Shown piece after piece: positions 1-6,321 of a DNA stretch of 6,671 bases. The notes under the pieces were generated by a model that was given only the letters and a program-made list of their open reading frames with translations, was not told where the DNA came from and did no database searches. Source of the DNA: Planctomycetaceae bacterium (GTDB taxonomy: Bacteria; Planctomycetota; Planctomycetia; Pirellulales; Thermoguttaceae); contig JAITBS010000478.1 of assembly GCA_031283515.1 (NCBI GenBank), positions 1 to 6,671 of the forward strand. Direction: 5' to 3'. The translations under genes and the position numbers were made by a program. Numbering within the stretch: position 1 is the stretch's first letter; each line of letters begins with the position of its first letter.

Positions 1-516
1 GAAGAAAATCAGGAAACCAGCAAGAAACTTGATGAACAGATCCAAAAGACCAGTTTGGAAGTTAATAAACTGAGTAAAGCGATTGGTGAATTAAGTAATC
101 GTTTTGGCGAAGTCGCCGAACATTTGGTTGCTCCTGGTATCGGTGCGCGGCTCAATGAGCTTGGTTATCATTTCGATACTGTTTTCGAACGCGGATTCAA
201 AGTCAGTGAGAATGGTCAAGTTGTTACTGAAGTTGATGTTTTGCTTGAAAATGAGAAGACCATTGCAGTTGTGGAGATCAAAGTCAAACCAACTGTTCAC
301 GATGTTCGAAGACATTTGAAACGTATGGGAATGGTACGTCACCATTACGAACAACTTCGGGATACCCGTAAGATCTTTATCGGTGGTATTGCCGGAGCTG
401 TTTTTCCTAAGGTTGCTAAAGATGAGGCGATTAAATTGGGTTTTTTCGTATTCACCCAAAGCGGTGATACTATTACAATTGATGTTCCCAAAGGTTTTAA
501 ACCGCGTGAATTTTAA
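1..516 (+). CDS. Coiled-coil PD-(D/E)XK nuclease-like protein, 3' part (start lies outside the window)
   Basis: The reading frame is open from the first base to TAA at 514-516, giving 171 visible residues. A TTG at 55 could serve as a start, but the frame continues upstream with charged, Gln/Lys/Glu-rich residues in the same style, so this is more likely the tail of a longer protein. The first ~40 residues look like an amphipathic coiled coil. They are followed by a compact alpha/beta domain with a PD-(D/E)XK-type core: Asp (codon 235-237) in TEVDVLL, then Glu-x-Lys (EIK, codons 274-282) at the end of the next beta strand, then a helix rich in Arg/His (DVRRHLKRMG). This is the arrangement of the uncharacterised DUF3782-like coiled-coil nuclease-fold proteins common in planctomycetes and cyanobacteria. 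Whether it cuts DNA is unknown. It converges with the SulP gene and has no visible operon partner. The fold assignment is from motif reading, not a search. Confidence 0.75.
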   Translation, partial: EENQETSKKLDEQIQKTSLEVNKLSKAIGELSNRFGEVAEHLVAPGIGARLNELGYHFDTVFERGFKVSENGQVVTEVDVLLENEKTIAVVEIKVKPTVHDVRRHLKRMGMVRHHYEQLRDTRKIFIGGIAGAVFPKVAKDEAIKLGFFVFTQSGDTITIDVPKGFKPREF

Positions 517-702
517 AGGAAACCTCTGAAAAACATTGCTTTTTATTAATCACATCCTTAAAAAAATAAGAACTAAGGGGTCGTACATAAATAAAGTATC
601 AATTTTAATTTATTATTTTTTATTGATTATTTTATTCCATTTACTATGTGAATGACAAATGTGTTTTATTGTAAGGCTTATTTTCAACAAATTAAAATGC
701 TA

Positions 703-731
703 TTGACAAGAGGTTGTTTTGTTTTTTAAAT
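703..731 (+). promoter_or_regulatory. Promoter-like sequence, no clear target gene
   Basis: A perfect TTGACA (703-708) is followed after 17 bases by TTAAAT (726-731), which matches the sigma-70 -10 consensus at 4 of 6 positions. The next gene downstream on this strand is not in the spacer; only a 24-codon frame at 741 follows. In AT-rich DNA such pairs arise by chance, so this is tentative. Confidence 0.2.
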
Positions 732-740
732 GAGGTGAAA

Positions 741-815
741 ATGAGGTTCGCAAGCGGGATTACTACCCAAAACGTTATTACTCCGCGTGCGACACTATTC
801 ACTACTCACTCATAA
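741..815 (+). other. Possible 24-codon small ORF, doubtful
   Basis: ATG at 741 is preceded by GAGGTG (732-737), a good SD-like string at usable spacing, and the frame runs 24 codons to TAA at 813-815. The peptide has no hydrophobic segment or recognisable motif and ends in Thr/His/Ser coded by the ACTATTCACT-like iterations. More than half of it overlaps the dispersed repeat at 768-802. The promoter-like pair just upstream would start RNA at about 738, after the SD string, so promoter and SD do not work together. I think this is probably repeat DNA rather than a gene. Confidence 0.12.
768..802 (+). repeat. Dispersed repeat, copy 1 (inverted relative to 2691-2725)
   Basis: These 35 bases match the reverse complement of 2691-2725 at 28 of 35 positions by hand alignment without gaps. 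The last 12 bases (GACACTATTCAC) are identical, and the last 21 differ at only two positions. The two copies sit on either side of the SulP gene in opposite orientation. Copy 1 lies 28 bases beyond the SulP stop codon. Confidence 0.7.
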
Positions 816-829
816 CTATTCACTATTAA

Positions 830-2566
830 TTACTTTTTCTCTTTTTGTAATTGTTCTTCGACGATGTCGGCGGCATAGGGTAATGCTTCGACAATCGTAT
901 GATGAATATGTTCCGGCGGGATTCGTTCTAAGAGTCCGTATTTTCGCATGACATTCAAAGGTTGCGGTTGTACTCCGGTGAATAAAACGGTTGTTTTATC
1001 TTTTTCGGCACGCCGTAGTAATTCTTCCAACGCATTAATTCCAGTTGCGTCCATCATGGGAACATTACGCATCCGAAGAATAATAACCCGACAGGCTTCC
1101 CCTGCTGTTGCCGACTGGAATTTTCCGGCAGCACCAAAAAAGAATGGTCCATTAATCTCGTACACATGAACTCCATCCGGTACATCAAACAAACGAAGTG
1201 CCATTGGATCTTCGTGCGGATCATCATCGCTCAGTGTGTAAAGATGTTGGTCGATCAATCCGGTTCCAAAATGATGTTCCATCCGCCGCATAAATAGAAA
1301 TGACGCCAAAATCAACCCCACCGGAATCGCAATCGTCAAATCAAGAAACACCGTCAGAAAAAATGTAATCAACATCACCGCAGTATCACTTTTCGGAGCA
1401 CGCAAAATCATCTTGGAAAAAAGACGGTATTCACTCATATTGAGCGAAACAGTAATCAAAATTCCTCCCAATGCCGCAAGCGGAATCATAGCAGCGTATT
1501 TTCCAAAACAAAGAACAATCGTGAGAAGTGTGACAGCGTGAATAATTCCGGCGACCGGAGTTCGACCGCCGTTGCGGATATTTGTTGCGGTTCGTGCAAT
1601 GGCTCCGGTTGCCGGAATACCGCCGTAAAAAGGTGTAACAACATTGGCAATTCCTTGAGCAACGAGTTCAGTGTTGGAACGGTGTTTTCCGCCGGTCATT
1701 CCATCCGCAACCACTGCCGAAAGAAGTGATTCAATCGCCCCAAGCATCGCAATAGCAACCGCCGCACTGAAAAGATTGGAGAGGTTCGGCAGAACAGACC
1801 GCCAATCAGTTACCGGAATAGTGAACACCGGTAAACTAAGTTCCAAAGGAGTGGACGGTTTTCCAATAGTCTGACCAATCGTGTCCACTGGAAGTTGAAA
1901 ACAGTAAACCAATAATGTACTTAATATAACGGCAATCAATGAACCAGGGACTCGATTGGTAAAACGCGGTGTCAACAGAATCACAACAACCGAAAACAAG
2001 GATAAACCACATGCCCAATAATTGGTGGTGCGATAATGTTGACAGAAGAAAAATATTTTTTCGATAAATTCTGCCGGAATTTTTTCATTACCGAGTGAGA
2101 ATCCGAGTAGTTGCGGGATTTGCGAAGCGGCAATGATGATGGCAATTCCAGAGGTGAATCCGAGAGTTACGGGATACGGAATGTATTTGATAAGAGTTCC
2201 GAGTCCGCAAAGCCCCATGACAATCAGGATGATACCGGCAAGAATGGTTGCCAACATTAGCCCTTGAATTCCCTGTGATTGGACAACACCATAAACAATC
2301 ACAATAAAAGCACCAGTGGGACCGCCGATTTGAACACGGGAACCGCTGAAAATCGACACAATAAATCCGCCGACAATTGCCGTGTAAAGTCCTTGCTCCG
2401 CCGTAACACCCGATGCCATACCAAACGCAATTGCTAACGGCAATGCAACAATCCCAACAATAATTCCGGCAATTAAATCGCCTAAAAATAATCGTGGTGT
2501 GTAACCTTCTTTGAAAACGGAAAAAAGTTGTGGTTGAAAATTCTGAAAAAGTGAACGGAGCAACAT
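830..2566 (-). CDS. SulP/SLC26-family anion permease with C-terminal STAS domain
   Basis: A complete 578-residue inner-membrane transporter of the SulP family, which moves sulfate, bicarbonate or other anions, usually by proton or sodium symport or anion exchange. Residues ~25-425 hold the hydrophobic transport domain with family hallmarks: ALPLAIAFGMASG (41-53) then QGLYTAIVGG, GSRVQIGGPTGAF (75-87) in the anion-site half-helix region, and the 277-344 block GAIESLL...SNTELVAQGIAN...GGIPATGAIARTATN. Residues ~456-570 form a cytoplasmic STAS domain with the MMDATG loop (504-509), where homologous domains bind nucleotide or are phosphorylated. Length is typical. ATG at 2566 is the natural start although no SD is visible; the N-terminus MLLRSLFQNFQP fits the short cytoplasmic segment usual before helix 1. 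No carbonic anhydrase is fused or adjacent, so sulfate versus bicarbonate cannot be decided from this window. It is transcribed alone and is flanked by inverted repeat copies. Confidence 0.95.
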   Translation of the reverse strand: MLLRSLFQNFQPQLFSVFKEGYTPRLFLGDLIAGIIVGIVALPLAIAFGMASGVTAEQGLYTAIVGGFIVSIFSGSRVQIGGPTGAFIVIVYGVVQSQGIQGLMLATILAGIILIVMGLCGLGTLIKYIPYPVTLGFTSGIAIIIAASQIPQLLGFSLGNEKIPAEFIEKIFFFCQHYRTTNYWACGLSLFSVVVILLTPRFTNRVPGSLIAVILSTLLVYCFQLPVDTIGQTIGKPSTPLELSLPVFTIPVTDWRSVLPNLSNLFSAAVAIAMLGAIESLLSAVVADGMTGGKHRSNTELVAQGIANVVTPFYGGIPATGAIARTATNIRNGGRTPVAGIIHAVTLLTIVLCFGKYAAMIPLAALGGILITVSLNMSEYRLFSKMILRAPKSDTAVMLITFFLTVFLDLTIAIPVGLILASFLFMRRMEHHFGTGLIDQHLYTLSDDDPHEDPMALRLFDVPDGVHVYEINGPFFFGAAGKFQSATAGEACRVIILRMRNVPMMDATGINALEELLRRAEKDKTTVLFTGVQPQPLNVMRKYGLLERIPPEHIHHTIVEALPYAADIVEEQLQKEKK

Positions 2567-2690
2567 TGATTCGTAAAAAATATAGATTGCCGTTGTGAGC
2601 GGCGGAATTGGTCAAAAACTCGAACTATCAAACACGATATATTATCTCATTTATCTCAATTAACAAGAGGGAATCTCCAAAATACTGAAC

Positions 2691-2725
2691 GTGAATAGTG
2701 TCACATGCGGAATTTTAACTGTTTG
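2691..2725 (-). repeat. Dispersed repeat, copy 2 (inverted relative to 768-802)
   Basis: This is the partner of the copy at 768-802, reading on the - strand. It lies about 125 bases upstream of the SulP start. Nearby, 2740-2763 carries a further CCACTCTCCACTACTCAT-like run resembling the iterations at 798-826. Together they suggest the same repeat family with divergent tails. Confidence 0.65.
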
Positions 2726-2789
2726 CGCAACAAAATCTCCATTATCCACTCTCCACTACTCATTTGACCTACGGTTAGGAAAATTCCGC
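2707..2789. repeat. 10-bp perfect inverted repeat with 63-base spacer
   Basis: GCGGAATTTT at 2707-2716 is the exact reverse complement of AAAATTCCGC at 2780-2789. It sits in the spacer between the SulP start and the DMT stop and overlaps repeat copy 2. The loop is long and lacks a following T-run, so it is not a classical terminator. It may be the end structure of a small decayed repeat unit, or chance. Confidence 0.4.
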
Positions 2790-2850
2790 CTCGTTCAAGG
2801 TGAAATGAAAATCGAAAAACAAAAATGCCGCAGATAGATTACGAATTATT

Positions 2851-3918
2851 TTACTTCTCCGGTTTAGCGGACATGACAACACCGTAAACAGTGAGCATTA
2901 ATCCTAAAAGAACGAGTAGGTTGATTGTTTCATTGAAAAAAGCAAAACCAATCAATGAAAGAACAAGAATTTGACTGACGGCAATCAATGATGCCTGAAC
3001 CGCCGTAGTCATTCGAAGTCCCTGAATCTGAAAGAAAAAACCAAGCGTGTTACAAATACCAGAAATCGGTATCACTCCCCATGCCCACCTCGGAACATTA
3101 TAGAATCCCGTTATTCCCTGTTTCCAGAATAAACAGGAACCAAAAATAATAATCCCAACACTCAGAACAACACACATCATCAGAGTTACAGGAAATGGTG
3201 CGTAACATTTTCCGGTTTCGCACGGGCTGTTCCGAAAATCAAATCCAACCCATTGCGAAAACTGAAACGAAAGCCATGCACTGTTGTTTTCATTCCAGTA
3301 TTTACGAATAACATGCCGCAAAATGATAATGTAAATCGAATACGAAATTCCAGCAAGAATTGTCCCAGCAGCAATAAGTAAGAAAAAACCGGTATTTTGT
3401 GATTGAACTATTGCTGTACCGGATTCTAATGTGAGTTCTTTACCGACACTAAGCAAAATAACAGCAGTAATTAAAATGATCATTGCTATTTTGCGCCGTT
3501 GTGACAATGGGTCTCCAAGTAGATATCGTCCCAAAATAGCAACCCCAAGAAGTGTGGACGATTGAATAAGCGGAACCGCAATAACAAGACCAATCACTGC
3601 ATAACCAAGAACTTGAAGATGCGCTCCAATCAATTGACAAAAAACCGCCGCAAACATCACATAAAAAATTAACCGCTTGGAAATAAATTGAAATCGCCCC
3701 TGAAATAATCGCAACATCAACCAAGGAATTAAAATAAATAAACCAACCGATTCCTTGTAAAACAAAATCCAATCATTATCAAAATTGTAATCCGTCAAGA
3801 AACGAATAATTGTATTCGAAACAGCATAGCATAATGTCGAAAGGAATGAAAAAATTGTTCCGATCCAACGTTCATGAGTTGAAACAGGTAAAAGCGGCAA
3901 AACCGGTTTAGTTGACAT
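2851..3918 (-). CDS. EamA/DMT-superfamily ten-helix permease
   Basis: A complete integral membrane protein of 355 residues from ATG 3918. About ten hydrophobic helices are seen (roughly 17-38, 55-71, 83-101, 103-127, 143-159, 176-200, 243-264, 276-297, 305-327, 331-350), in the two five-helix halves of drug/metabolite transporters. Typical EamA features include YKESVGLFILIPWL early in the first half, a TM4 with VIAVPLIQSSTLLG, and a second-half end with ETINLLVLLGLMLTVYG. Substrate is not predictable. The loop between helices 6 and 7 (201-242) is longer than usual and carries a Cys-x4-Cys pair (233, 238). The frame also has TTG at 3951, directly after the cheB stop, which would add 11 polar residues. 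I prefer ATG 3918 because the extension has no family character, but no SD supports either. Gap to cheB is 33 bases (or none with the TTG), so the two are probably cotranscribed. Confidence 0.87.
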   Translation of the reverse strand: MSTKPVLPLLPVSTHERWIGTIFSFLSTLCYAVSNTIIRFLTDYNFDNDWILFYKESVGLFILIPWLMLRLFQGRFQFISKRLIFYVMFAAVFCQLIGAHLQVLGYAVIGLVIAVPLIQSSTLLGVAILGRYLLGDPLSQRRKIAMIILITAVILLSVGKELTLESGTAIVQSQNTGFFLLIAAGTILAGISYSIYIIILRHVIRKYWNENNSAWLSFQFSQWVGFDFRNSPCETGKCYAPFPVTLMMCVVLSVGIIIFGSCLFWKQGITGFYNVPRWAWGVIPISGICNTLGFFFQIQGLRMTTAVQASLIAVSQILVLSLIGFAFFNETINLLVLLGLMLTVYGVVMSAKPEK

Positions 3919-3951
3919 ATTTAGGCGAACAATATTAACATCCGGCAACAA

Positions 3952-4998
3952 CTATCTTAAGAATCCGACAAGAGTTTGAGCAATTCGCGGGAGTGGTACG
4001 AGTGACTCGGCACCGCCTTTTTCGTAGGCTTCTCTAGGCATTCCGAACACGACACATGTTGCTTCGTCCTGAGCAATACACCTGGCACCAGCATCACGCA
4101 TTGCCTTCATTCCATTCGCTCCGTCCGCTCCCATACCAGTTAACATCGCTCCAATTGCTTTTTTTCCGACATTTTTGGCAACAGAAAACATCATCTGCTC
4201 TACGGAAGGACGGTGACCACAACACAACGGAGCATCAAAACACCGAACACACCAACCCATTCCCGAACGAACAACCTCTAATTGTTTACCACCCTGAGCA
4301 ATTAAAACTCGTCCGTCATAAATCACATCACCGTCCGCCGCTTCCTTGACAATAACCTGAGCAAGACCATTGAGACGATCTGCAAACATTTTTGTAAATC
4401 CGGCTGGCATGTGTTGGACAACAACGGTGCCGATGAAATTTTTCGGGAATCCGCAAATTACTTCACGTAATGCCTCCGTTCCGCCGGTGGAAGCTCCAAT
4501 GGCACAGATTCGGGTTGAAAGCACTTGTCCGGCTGCTTTTATTCCGGCGGTTCCGCTTCCTCCTGATGTTGGTTCGTATTGTTTGTGTTTCCAGTGAGAG
4601 ACGTTAGCGGTAGAAGCGATCTTGATTTTGGTTTTGAGTTCGTCGATCATTTGATCGAGGTTTCCGTCTTTCGGTTTGGCAACAAAATCAACTGCTCCCG
4701 CAGCCATTGCTTCCAATGTGGTTTTTTGTCCCCGCTCGGTCAGACTGCTGACCATAACCACTGGAATCGGGTATTGCGGCATCAATTTGCGAAGAAATTC
4801 CACTCCGTTCATCTTGGGCATTTCAACATCCAATGTCAGCACATCAGGACGTAACTTGACAATTTCATCTCGTGCTTGATAAGGATCGGACGCACTTCCA
4901 CACACATTGATATTCTGATCTTTGGATAAACCTTCCGAAAGAATACGCCGAACCAACGGCGAATCGTCAATAATCAGAACACGTACAATTCGAGCCAT
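3952..4998 (-). CDS. cheB: CheB chemotaxis protein-glutamate methylesterase/glutamine deamidase
   Basis: A complete 348-residue response-regulator enzyme. It removes methyl groups from chemoreceptor glutamates (and deamidates glutamines) to reset adaptation. The receiver domain (about 3-120) has the acidic pair Asp11-Asp12, phosphoacceptor Asp57 in LTLDVEMP, and Lys108 in AVDFVAKP. After a variable linker (about 125-155), the methylesterase domain carries the catalytic triad Ser170 (GASTGG), His196 (VVQHMP) and Asp292 (TGMGADG), with the spacing of Salmonella CheB (164/190/286). All key residues are intact. ATG 4998 is chosen over TTG 5004 because GGAG at 5008-5011 is 9 bases from the ATG but only 3 from the TTG. 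No cheR, cheA, cheW or receptor gene is in the window, so its kinase partner is unknown. It heads a likely operon with the DMT permease downstream. Confidence 0.97.
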   Translation of the reverse strand: MARIVRVLIIDDSPLVRRILSEGLSKDQNINVCGSASDPYQARDEIVKLRPDVLTLDVEMPKMNGVEFLRKLMPQYPIPVVMVSSLTERGQKTTLEAMAAGAVDFVAKPKDGNLDQMIDELKTKIKIASTANVSHWKHKQYEPTSGGSGTAGIKAAGQVLSTRICAIGASTGGTEALREVICGFPKNFIGTVVVQHMPAGFTKMFADRLNGLAQVIVKEAADGDVIYDGRVLIAQGGKQLEVVRSGMGWCVRCFDAPLCCGHRPSVEQMMFSVAKNVGKKAIGAMLTGMGADGANGMKAMRDAGARCIAQDEATCVVFGMPREAYEKGGAESLVPLPRIAQTLVGFLR

Positions 4999-5007
4999 TG
5001 TCAATTA

Positions 5008-5011
5008 CTCC
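5008..5011 (-). promoter_or_regulatory. Ribosome binding site of cheB
   Basis: GGAG on the - strand, 9 bases before ATG 4998. It is the only clear SD motif among the complete genes here, and it decides the start codon of cheB. Confidence 0.6.
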
Positions 5012-5045
5012 ATAAAAACAAAAAAATGATTAACTAACACTAATT

Positions 5046-5073
5046 ATTTTATTCTACATGTAAAAAATTACAA
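5046..5073 (-). promoter_or_regulatory. Candidate sigma-70-like promoter of cheB
   Basis: On the - strand TTGTAA (5068-5073) is followed after 16 bases by TAAAAT (5046-5051), matching the -35 and -10 consensus at 4/6 and 5/6. It ends about 48 bases before the cheB ATG, a sensible leader length. The surrounding DNA is AT-rich, so a chance match is possible. Confidence 0.25.
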
Positions 5074-5108
5074 GAGACTCCATTCGCAGCATGAAAAAAC
5101 AACAATAA

Positions 5109-5299
5109 CACAGATGACACAAATTTTTGCAGATTTTTGCAGATTTTTTAAAAAGTTTATTGAATTGGATAGAATCCCTTGTAGTCTGTTCTTTTTTTGT
5201 CTGTTTTGTCATTTTGTCATTTTGTCTGTTTGTCTGTTTGTCTGTTTGTCTGTTTCATAATTCTCAAAAAATAATCTGCGAAAATCTGTGTAATCTGCG
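5109..5299. repeat. Inverted 30-base repeat arms enclosing a tandem array
   Basis: The reverse complement of 5109-5138 matches 5270-5299 at 25 of 30 positions by hand alignment. Both arms contain ATCTG(C/T)G-like words spaced by A-runs. The arms are 131 bases apart and enclose the TTTGTC tandem array. The left arm also overlaps a short direct repeat (TTTTTGCAGA repeated between 5124 and 5146). This looks like a dispersed palindromic intergenic repeat rather than gene remnants. Confidence 0.7.
5196..5255 (+). repeat. 8-base tandem repeat, TTTGTC(TG/AT), about seven units
   Basis: Four exact units of TTTGTCTG run from 5221 to 5252. They are preceded by two units of TTTGTCAT (5205-5220) and one more TTTGTCTG (5196-5203) offset by one base. 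An 8-base period is not a multiple of three and lies outside any gene, so copy-number change would be tolerated. Slippage during replication is the likely origin. Confidence 0.9.
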
Positions 5300-5342
5300 G
5301 ACTATTTAAAAATATTCATCTGCGTAAATTGCGGACAATTTG
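5284..5342 (+). repeat. Direct duplication of a 25-base repeat word
   Basis: 5284-5308 and 5318-5342 match at 20 of 25 positions, both containing ATCTG(T/C)GTAA followed by TGCGGAC. The second copy ends seven bases before the hdrB stop codon. It extends the same repeat family as the inverted arms. Confidence 0.6.
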
Positions 5343-5348
5343 TAAGAA

Positions 5349-6209
5349 TTAAACAGGTTGAGGCGGTTTTGTTTTGACGAAATGTTTATCGAGGCAGAGT
5401 TCTTTTTCGGAAATTCCCAACGCAATACCCACAAGGTCTGAAAGATAATACACCGGTAAATCGAGTTGTTCTTTATATTTTTTTTCGATGGCGGGTTGTT
5501 TCATATCAAGATTAACATGGCACATCGGACAGGCAACAACCATACAATTAGCTCCCTGTTTTTTGGCATTACGAAGAATTTTTCCGGATAAATCGGTAAT
5601 AACGGAATCGTCGGCTAAAGTCAATCCGGCACCGCAACATTCCGTTTTGTAATTCCAATTGTCAACCGGTTCTGCTCCCAAAGCACGGAGCAATGTTTCC
5701 ATCGAACTTGGTTGTTCACAGTCATCGAATTTTAAATCTTTAGGCGGACGAGTCAGTAAACATCCATAATAACATGCCGGTTTATAGCCGTCTAATTTTT
5801 TTGTAACTGCTGCGGTGATTTTTTCGAGACCGATTTTTTGAAAAACCTGAATTAAATTGACAATTTCTGTTTTACCGGCAACTGCATCCTCAACAATCTG
5901 AGACATTTCATTGCGGAGCGATTCTGAACTTTTTAATTCATTACCGACTTTAATAAGTTCCATCGAACACATTGGGCATGGCGCAAAAAGTTGTTCAATA
6001 CCGTCGCGTTCGGCAATGGCCAGATTTCGGGCGGGTAAGGCGATTGCCAATTTTTTATTGATATTGTGTGCGGCAGTTGCGCCGCAACAAATCCAGTCAT
6101 CAAGTTCGTGCAAACCTATTTGGAGATGATTCATACATGCCCGAACTGATTTGTCATAGTCATAAGAGGAACCGTGTAAAGCACAACCAGGATAATAACC
6201 GAAGTCCAT
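5349..6209 (-). CDS. HdrB-like protein: heterodisulfide reductase subunit B family, two CCG domains
   Basis: A complete 286-residue soluble protein. It has two cysteine-rich CCG modules, the signature of HdrB, which holds two non-cubane [4Fe-4S] clusters and reduces disulfides in methanogens; in bacteria such proteins serve electron-transfer or electron-bifurcating complexes with HdrA and HdrC. Module 1: Cys9, Cys41-Cys42 (ICCGA), Cys78-x2-Cys81 (CPMC). Module 2: Cys146/Cys150 (CYYGC), Cys191-Cys192 (ECCGAG), Cys227-x2-Cys230 (CPMC). All ligands are present, and length and the C-terminal ELCLDKHFV tail suit the family. The start MDFGYYPGCALHG is the usual HdrB beginning, so ATG 6209 is well supported despite no clear SD. 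HdrC, usually just upstream, and HdrA are absent within the window; the neighbours are repeats. Physiological partner and substrate are therefore unknown. A CCG-domain subunit of another oxidoreductase is the main alternative. Confidence 0.9.
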   Translation of the reverse strand: MDFGYYPGCALHGSSYDYDKSVRACMNHLQIGLHELDDWICCGATAAHNINKKLAIALPARNLAIAERDGIEQLFAPCPMCSMELIKVGNELKSSESLRNEMSQIVEDAVAGKTEIVNLIQVFQKIGLEKITAAVTKKLDGYKPACYYGCLLTRPPKDLKFDDCEQPSSMETLLRALGAEPVDNWNYKTECCGAGLTLADDSVITDLSGKILRNAKKQGANCMVVACPMCHVNLDMKQPAIEKKYKEQLDLPVYYLSDLVGIALGISEKELCLDKHFVKTKPPQPV

Positions 6210-6248
6210 TTTTTCAATATTTTCTTAATGGGTTGGGGTTGGTGTAAA

Positions 6249-6261
6249 CGGCGGAACGCCG
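6249..6261. repeat. Small GC-rich hairpin in the hdrB leader
   Basis: CGGCG (6249-6253) and CGCCG (6257-6261) pair perfectly around a GAA triloop. On the - strand it would lie in the hdrB leader about 40 bases before the start codon. It is followed there by only three T residues, so terminator function is doubtful. Confidence 0.35.
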
Positions 6262-6321
6262 GAACAAACTAAGCAGGAAATTTTTACCCGCAAAAACAAA
6301 AATAAGGTTCAATAAACGATT

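Larger units (their letters stand above)
517..829. other. AT-rich spacer between converging genes
   Basis: This 313-base spacer has no supported protein gene on either strand. It is strongly AT-rich from about 540 to 700. From about 741 to 829 the base composition rises and a dispersed repeat appears (768-802), followed by short iterations of an ACTATTCACT-like string up to the SulP stop codon. I found no convincing rho-independent terminator for either converging gene: T-runs are present but lack a strong GC stem in front of them. A + strand promoter-like pair (703-731) and a 24-codon reading frame (741-815) are noted separately. Confidence 0.6.
5005..5348. other. Repeat-rich spacer between hdrB and cheB
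   Basis: This 344-base spacer shows no credible gene. The right-to-left order is: a direct duplication (5284-5342), an inverted repeat arm (5270-5299), an 8-base tandem array (5196-5255), the other arm (5109-5138), and an AT-rich cheB leader (5005-5100). A 60-codon frame through the tandem array (5127-5309) gives only low-complexity Cys/Leu/Phe/Val repeats and is not a gene. No GC-rich terminator hairpin for hdrB was found; a terminating signal may be hidden within the repeats. Confidence 0.7.

Noticed and set aside
91..459. 122-codon - strand frame opposite the PD-(D/E)XK gene
   Set aside because: It is antisense to a frame with clear domain character and shows no motif of its own.
517..600. 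Strings GGAAACCTCTGAAAAAC and AAGGGGTCGTACATAAA resembling, from memory, sequences near some insertion elements
   Set aside because: No transposase, no matching inverted partner and no target duplication found in the window; the resemblance is too loose to call.
2088..2615. Long - strand frame overlapping the start of the SulP gene
   Set aside because: It is an out-of-frame reading of the SulP gene; Cys/Arg/His-rich translation with no domain, while the SulP frame carries all family motifs.
5196..5255. CRISPR-like array
   Set aside because: The 8-base units are contiguous with no spacers; it is a simple tandem repeat.
5127..5309. 60-codon + strand frame with repeated Cys-Leu-Phe-Val residues
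   Set aside because: It is the translation of the 8-base tandem array and the repeat arm; low complexity, no SD, no family features.
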